Part shown: one piece after another, positions 59,619-64,000 of the stretch
Position numbering within the stretch: position 1 is the first letter of the stretch
Layout of the letters: every line of letters starts with the position of its first letter
Origin: Rodentibacter caecimuris
Lineage (GTDB): Bacteria; Pseudomonadota; Gammaproteobacteria; Enterobacterales; Pasteurellaceae
Length of the DNA stretch: 64,000 bases
NCBI RefSeq assembly: GCF_001019715.1
Contig: NZ_BBXJ01000001.1
Coordinates: forward strand, 248,001-312,000
Direction of reading: 5' to 3'
Made by a program: the position numbers and the translations under genes
The notes under the pieces: model-generated
Seen by the model: only the letters and a program-made list of their open reading frames with translations
The model's database searches: none
Told to the model about the DNA's origin: nothing

Positions 59619-61127
59619 ATGAACACAAAATTTTCATTTTTTTTAGGGATAATATTCTCTCTTTTTGCCTCTACGGCTTTTGCAGCACAGTGGACAATAG
59701 CCATTGATCCCGGTCATGGCGGTAAAGACCCCGGCGCAATCGGGCGTAATCTTGGTATTTATGAAAAAAATGTGACCCTTTCCATCGCACGCGAACTGAA
59801 GGCTTTATTGGATAAAGATCCGAATTTCCGTGCTGTCTTAACCCGTAACGGTGATTATTACATCTCCGTGCCTGAACGCTCGGAAATAGCCCGCAAATTC
59901 AAAGCAAATTATCTGGTTTCTATCCACGCGGATTCCTCGCTTAACTCCAACCAACGCGGCGCGTCCGTATGGGTGCTGTCAAACCGTCGGGCAAATGATG
60001 AAATGGGGCAATGGTTGGAAGACGATGAAAAACGCTCCGAATTATTGGGCGGGGCCGGAAAAGTTCTCTCTCATAACAACGATAAATATTTAGATCAAAC
60101 CGTACTCGATCTCCAGTTTGGACACAGCCAACGTACCGGTTATGAAATCGGCAGACATATTTTACGCCGCTTTTCAAAAATCACGACCTTAAGCCGTAGC
60201 ACACCACAGCATGCAAGCCTTGGTGTATTACGTTCACCGGATATTCCTTCGGTATTGGTGGAAACCGGTTTTCTATCGAATGCCGAGGAAGAACAAAAAC
60301 TCAATTCTCCGACTTATCGCCGCCGCATCGCCTATATGATTTATGAGGGATTAGTCGCCTATCGTAACGGCAATTTAAAATCACTTGTCGCCTTTGAAAA
60401 TGATGATAAAGAAAACAGCGGCAAAACTAACCGCACTTTATTGACGAAAGACAGTTTAATTCGCCACAAAGTGAAAAATGGTGAGAGTCTTGGCAGTCTA
60501 GCCAATAAATATGATGTGAAAATCGCCGATATAGTGGCACTCAATAATTTAAAACGAAAAGCTTTATGGGTGGGCGAAACCATTAAAATTCCGGATAACG
60601 GAAAACACAAAAAACCGGAAGAAACCGATTCTGTCGATAAAAAAACAAACGACAAAAATACAGAAAAAACCGACCGCACTTCGGAAGTAAAAGACAGCGG
60701 TATTCGCCATAAAGTGAAAAACGGTGAAAGTATCGGCAGTCTTGCCAATAAATACGATGTAAAAGTAACGGATATTATTCAGCTTAACAAATTGAAACGT
60801 AAAGAATTATGGATTGGCGAAACAATAAAAATCCCGAATAACGGTAAAAATCAAAAAATTGTTGAAGCCCAAAAAGCCGAAAAAACGACAATAAAACCTG
60901 CGGATAAAAAAGACAACCCCAAAACAGATACAGACGAAAAGAAAAAAAGTAAAACTGATGGAAAAAAAGCGGATATTCCGCTCTATCATACCATCAAAAA
61001 AGATCAGACAATTTATGCGGTCTCACGGGAATATAACATTCCGGTGAAGCAAATTTTGAAACTGAATCCAACATTAAAAAATGGTAAAGTGATTACCGGT
61101 CAAAAAATTAAACTGAGAGAAAAATAA
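59619..61127 (+). CDS. amiB: N-acetylmuramoyl-L-alanine amidase AmiB with LysM repeats
   Basis: Zinc amidase that splits septal peptidoglycan during cell division. The 502 residues carry a signal peptide ([24 protein letters not shown]), an Amidase_3 domain ([39 protein letters not shown]) to about 250, then two near-identical LysM units ([20 protein letters not shown] and [20 protein letters not shown]) separated by a Lys-rich linker. A third, divergent LysM lies at the end ([20 protein letters not shown]). The duplicated LysM units suggest internal duplication. Its stop overlaps the mutL start by one base. Confidence 0.94.
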   Translation: MNTKFSFFLGIIFSLFASTAFAAQWTIAIDPGHGGKDPGAIGRNLGIYEKNVTLSIARELKALLDKDPNFRAVLTRNGDYYISVPERSEIARKFKANYLVSIHADSSLNSNQRGASVWVLSNRRANDEMGQWLEDDEKRSELLGGAGKVLSHNNDKYLDQTVLDLQFGHSQRTGYEIGRHILRRFSKITTLSRSTPQHASLGVLRSPDIPSVLVETGFLSNAEEEQKLNSPTYRRRIAYMIYEGLVAYRNGNLKSLVAFENDDKENSGKTNRTLLTKDSLIRHKVKNGESLGSLANKYDVKIADIVALNNLKRKALWVGETIKIPDNGKHKKPEETDSVDKKTNDKNTEKTDRTSEVKDSGIRHKVKNGESIGSLANKYDVKVTDIIQLNKLKRKELWIGETIKIPNNGKNQKIVEAQKAEKTTIKPADKKDNPKTDTDEKKKSKTDGKKADIPLYHTIKKDQTIYAVSREYNIPVKQILKLNPTLKNGKVITGQKIKLREK

Positions 61128-63010
61128 TGGCGATTAAAATTCTTTCCCCACAACTTGCCAATCAAATTGCCGCAGGAGAAGTCGTGGAGCGCCCTGCTTC
61201 TGTGGTGAAAGAATTGATTGAAAACAGCTTAGATGCCGGCGCAAATAAAATTCAAGTCGATATTGAAAACGGTGGTGCAACACTGATCCGCATTCGTGAC
61301 AATGGCTGTGGCATTGCAAAAGAGGAATTAAGCCTTGCCCTTGCGCGCCATGCCACCAGTAAAATTGCTGATTTAGAAGATCTTGAGTCTATTTTAAGTT
61401 TAGGTTTTCGTGGTGAAGCATTGGCAAGTATCAGTTCAGTTTCCCGTTTAACCCTCACTTCACGCACCGCAGAACAAACCGAAGCATGGCAGGTTTATGC
61501 GCAAGGGCGTGATATGGAAACCACTGTCAAACCAGCCTCACATCCTGTTGGTACAACAGTGGAAGTGGCGAATCTGTTTTTTAATACTCCGGCACGCCGT
61601 AAATTCTTACGCACCGACAAAACCGAATTTGCCCATATTGATGAAGTCATTCGCCGCATTGCACTGGCTAAATTTAATATTGCCTTTACCCTCACCCATA
61701 ACGGCAAAATTATTCGTCAATATCGCCCTGCTACCGATCTTACCCAACAACTCAAACGGGTTTCGGCAATTTGTGGAGAAGGATTTGTCAAAAATGCCCT
61801 GCGTATTGATTGGAAATACGATGATTTACATCTTTCCGGTTGGATTGCTACCCCGGATTTCAGCCGTTCACAAAATGATCTGAATTATTGCTATATCAAC
61901 GGACGCATGGTGCGTGACAAAGTCATTACCCATGCAATTCGCCAAGCCTATGCAGAATATTTACCCCACGAAAGCCACCCTGCCTTTGTGCTATTTATTG
62001 ATCTCAATCCTCACGAGGTGGATGTGAACGTCCACCCGACAAAACATGAAGTACGTTTTCATCAACAACGACTCATTCATGATTTTATTTATGAAGGGAT
62101 AAATCATGCATTGAACAATCAACCATCACTTCAAGCAACACTGCCTCAACAAAGTGCGGATAAACATTTACGAGAAAATGATATAAAAGAACCCACCCCG
62201 ACTTATGGGACATCTTGGGTAAATAAACCCAATCGGGCGTCAGCCGGACAAAATATGTTTACCCAGAATGTTTCTGCGGAAAAACCTATGCAAAATCCAC
62301 CGCACTTTTCGCTAGACAATAGAACGTCTCATCAAGGCTCTCGTGATTATTGGGAAAACTATCGTTCAGAAAAACCGAGTAAAACCGAGCAAAGATTGTA
62401 TGGAGAATTGCTAGGCTCAACCAAAGACAATGACAATCTTGTTCAGCCCAAAACGTCAGAACAAGTGGTGGAAAAAAACGAAAATCCAACACATCTGCGG
62501 GCATTATCACTGATTGAAAACCGCGCACTTTTATTACAGCAAAACCAACATCACTTTTTGCTTTCGTTGGAAAAATTGCAACAATTACAATGGAAATTAG
62601 CTTTACAGCAGCCACAAATTGAGCTGCAACCTTTGTTGATCCCCATAGTATTTCGTTTAACGGAAAAGCAATTTAGCCAATGGGAAAAAGTGGCGGAAAA
62701 TTTTGCCCAAGCGGGTTTTGAGTTTATCGAGAATAAACCCCAACGGCGTTTAACGTTAAACAAAGTTCCCCGCTTTTTACGCACACAAAATTTACAAAAA
62801 TGTGTGATGACAATTTTAAATCACTCGGAAAATTCAGCGCCTTTTTCAACCGCACTTTACTCACAATTAGAAAGCAAAACCGTGACCGTATTTGCCGATG
62901 CGGTGAATTTATTAAGCGAGATAGAACGCTTGCTCAATAACACCAATCGAGCTGAATTTGAGCAATTACTCAAACCCATTCATTGGCAACCTTTATTAGA
63001 CGAGCTATAA
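61127..63010 (+). CDS. mutL: DNA mismatch repair protein MutL
   Basis: GHKL ATPase that links MutS recognition to MutH and UvrD. The 627 residues show [47 protein letters not shown] and [14 protein letters not shown], a variable linker (about 335-430) and the C-terminal dimer domain. No nuclease motif is seen in the C-terminal half, as expected for MutH-dependent organisms. TAATG overlaps amiB; miaA starts immediately after the stop. Two uptake signals lie near the 3' part. Confidence 0.96.
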   Translation: MAIKILSPQLANQIAAGEVVERPASVVKELIENSLDAGANKIQVDIENGGATLIRIRDNGCGIAKEELSLALARHATSKIADLEDLESILSLGFRGEALASISSVSRLTLTSRTAEQTEAWQVYAQGRDMETTVKPASHPVGTTVEVANLFFNTPARRKFLRTDKTEFAHIDEVIRRIALAKFNIAFTLTHNGKIIRQYRPATDLTQQLKRVSAICGEGFVKNALRIDWKYDDLHLSGWIATPDFSRSQNDLNYCYINGRMVRDKVITHAIRQAYAEYLPHESHPAFVLFIDLNPHEVDVNVHPTKHEVRFHQQRLIHDFIYEGINHALNNQPSLQATLPQQSADKHLRENDIKEPTPTYGTSWVNKPNRASAGQNMFTQNVSAEKPMQNPPHFSLDNRTSHQGSRDYWENYRSEKPSKTEQRLYGELLGSTKDNDNLVQPKTSEQVVEKNENPTHLRALSLIENRALLLQQNQHHFLLSLEKLQQLQWKLALQQPQIELQPLLIPIVFRLTEKQFSQWEKVAENFAQAGFEFIENKPQRRLTLNKVPRFLRTQNLQKCVMTILNHSENSAPFSTALYSQLESKTVTVFADAVNLLSEIERLLNNTNRAEFEQLLKPIHWQPLLDEL

Positions 63011-63946
63011 ATGAAACCGACTGCAATTTTTTTAATGGGCCCAACGGCGTCCGGTAAAACAGATTTAGCTATTCAATTACGCCAACATTTGCCGGTGGAA
63101 ATTATTAGTGTCGATTCTGCCTTAATCTACAAAGGAATGGATATCGGTACGGCAAAACCCTCTAAAGAAGAACTTGCTTTAGCTCCCCATCGACTCATCG
63201 ACATTTTAGATCCTGCTGAAAGCTATTCTGCCATGAACTTTCGCGATGATGCCTTACACGAAATGGCGGACATTAGCGCACAAGGAAAAATTCCGCTTTT
63301 AGTCGGAGGCACAATGCTTTATTACAAAGCCTTGCTCGAAGGGCTTTCCCCTTTGCCTTCCGCGGATGAAACCATTCGGGCTGAAATTGAACGGAAAGCG
63401 GCACAACAAGGGTGGGCAGCATTACACCATGAACTCGCTCAAATTGACTCTGTCTCGGCACAACGTATTAATCCGAATGATTCACAGCGGATTAATCGTG
63501 CATTAGAAGTATTTTATATTACCGGTCAATCCTTAACCGACCTCACCGCACAAAAGGGCGAAGCATTGCCTTATCATATTCTACAATTTGCTATCGCACC
63601 GGAAGATCGCCATATTTTGCATACCCGCATTGAACAGCGTTTCCATAAAATGATTGATTTAGGTTTTCAAGAGGAAGTGGAAAAACTCTATGCACGTGGC
63701 GATCTGAGCGTGAATTTGCCGTCTATCCGTTGCGTGGGCTACCGCCAAATGTGGGAATATTTGCAAGGCGATTACGATCACAAAGAAATGATCTTCCGAG
63801 GCATTTGTGCCACACGCCAACTGGCTAAACGTCAGATTACTTGGTTACGAGGCTGGAAAACGCCGATTCAATGGCTAGATAGCTTACAGCCCACACAGGC
63901 GAAAGAGAAAGTTTTACAGCTTGTCGATCAGAATATAAAAAGTTAA
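63011..63946 (+). CDS. miaA: tRNA dimethylallyltransferase MiaA
   Basis: Adds dimethylallyl to A37 of UNN-reading tRNAs. The 311 residues contain [20 protein letters not shown] (P-loop), [39 protein letters not shown] and [20 protein letters not shown]. The ATG directly follows the mutL stop (TAAATG), indicating a tight operon. Confidence 0.96.
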   Translation: MKPTAIFLMGPTASGKTDLAIQLRQHLPVEIISVDSALIYKGMDIGTAKPSKEELALAPHRLIDILDPAESYSAMNFRDDALHEMADISAQGKIPLLVGGTMLYYKALLEGLSPLPSADETIRAEIERKAAQQGWAALHHELAQIDSVSAQRINPNDSQRINRALEVFYITGQSLTDLTAQKGEALPYHILQFAIAPEDRHILHTRIEQRFHKMIDLGFQEEVEKLYARGDLSVNLPSIRCVGYRQMWEYLQGDYDHKEMIFRGICATRQLAKRQITWLRGWKTPIQWLDSLQPTQAKEKVLQLVDQNIKS

Positions 63947-63950
63947 CAAC

Positions 63951-64000
63951 ATGACCGCACTTTTATCCCTTAGCAAACAAAAACTCACCGCACTTGGCAT
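63951..64000 (+). CDS. start of an unidentified gene (runs off the window)
   Basis: An ATG 5 bases after miaA opens a frame MTALLSLSKQKLTALG... to the edge. Only 16 codons are visible, and two uptake signals make up part of them (ACCGCACTT read as Thr-Ala-Leu). H. influenzae has glnE after miaA, from memory, but nothing in these codons proves that. Confidence 0.45.
   Translation, partial: MTALLSLSKQKLTALG

Overview
This window is a chromosomal segment of a Pasteurellaceae bacterium. The main evidence is about 55-60 copies of the 9-base DNA uptake signal AAGTGCGGT (or its complement ACCGCACTT), roughly one per kb, seen both inside genes and as inverted pairs in terminators. Gene content and order also fit the family: fur-fldA-esterase-seqA-menE-mscK-aroC, fabB/mnmC and tsaE-amiB-mutL-miaA resemble Haemophilus and Aggregatibacter as I remember them. 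The genus cannot be fixed from the sequence alone. The strain can probably use L-arabinose and lactose, and it carries the oxidative TCA genes icd-acnB-gltA, which Haemophilus influenzae lacks. I see no phage, IS element, CRISPR array or rRNA.

Layout. 0-9.5 kb: the start of aroC, the mechanosensitive channel mscK, menE and seqA (leftward), an esterase, flavodoxin fldA and fur (rightward), then a peptide-binding lipoprotein and a DUF454 membrane protein. 9.6-17.3 kb: oligopeptidase prlC, a tightly overlapping three-gene membrane/SUKH operon of unknown function, fabB and mnmC. 17.4-25.6 kb: an L-arabinose block (araFGH transporter, araC regulator, araBA catabolism) with recognisable AraC and CRP sites. 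25.6-31.2 kb: mfd, a 57-residue DUF5363 protein and tmcA. 31.2-33.8 kb: mannose-family PTS genes whose IIB has lost its 5' end, plus a small membrane protein. 33.9-40.3 kb: a short arcB, valS (behind a 10-base tandem repeat), yqfB, a lipoprotein with an (Ala-Gln)9 tract, and holC. 40.7-44.1 kb: fumC, a chalcone isomerase-like exported protein, rimK and grxA. 44.5-49.7 kb: icd-acnB-gltA, inside a 6-kb stretch with no uptake signal. 49.8-56.9 kb: lacZ, manA and the core PTS genes crr, ptsI and ptsH. 57-64 kb: rsgA, orn, two tRNA-Gly(GCC) genes, tsaE-amiB-mutL-miaA and the first codons of another gene.

Carbon metabolism links much of the window. Consensus or near-consensus CRP sites lie before araF, araB, lacZ and fumC, while the PTS phosphorelay that normally controls cAMP (ptsH, ptsI, crr) is encoded nearby. 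AraC half-sites with the E. coli 17-4-17 spacing are visible at two places. The pair upstream of araF points away from araF, toward a gene-free 230-base stretch that has its own -35/-10 and ends in a hairpin. That makes it a candidate for an arabinose-controlled small RNA and is the most unusual regulatory signal here. The other main candidates for new biology are the three-gene SUKH operon and the decamer repeat in front of valS.
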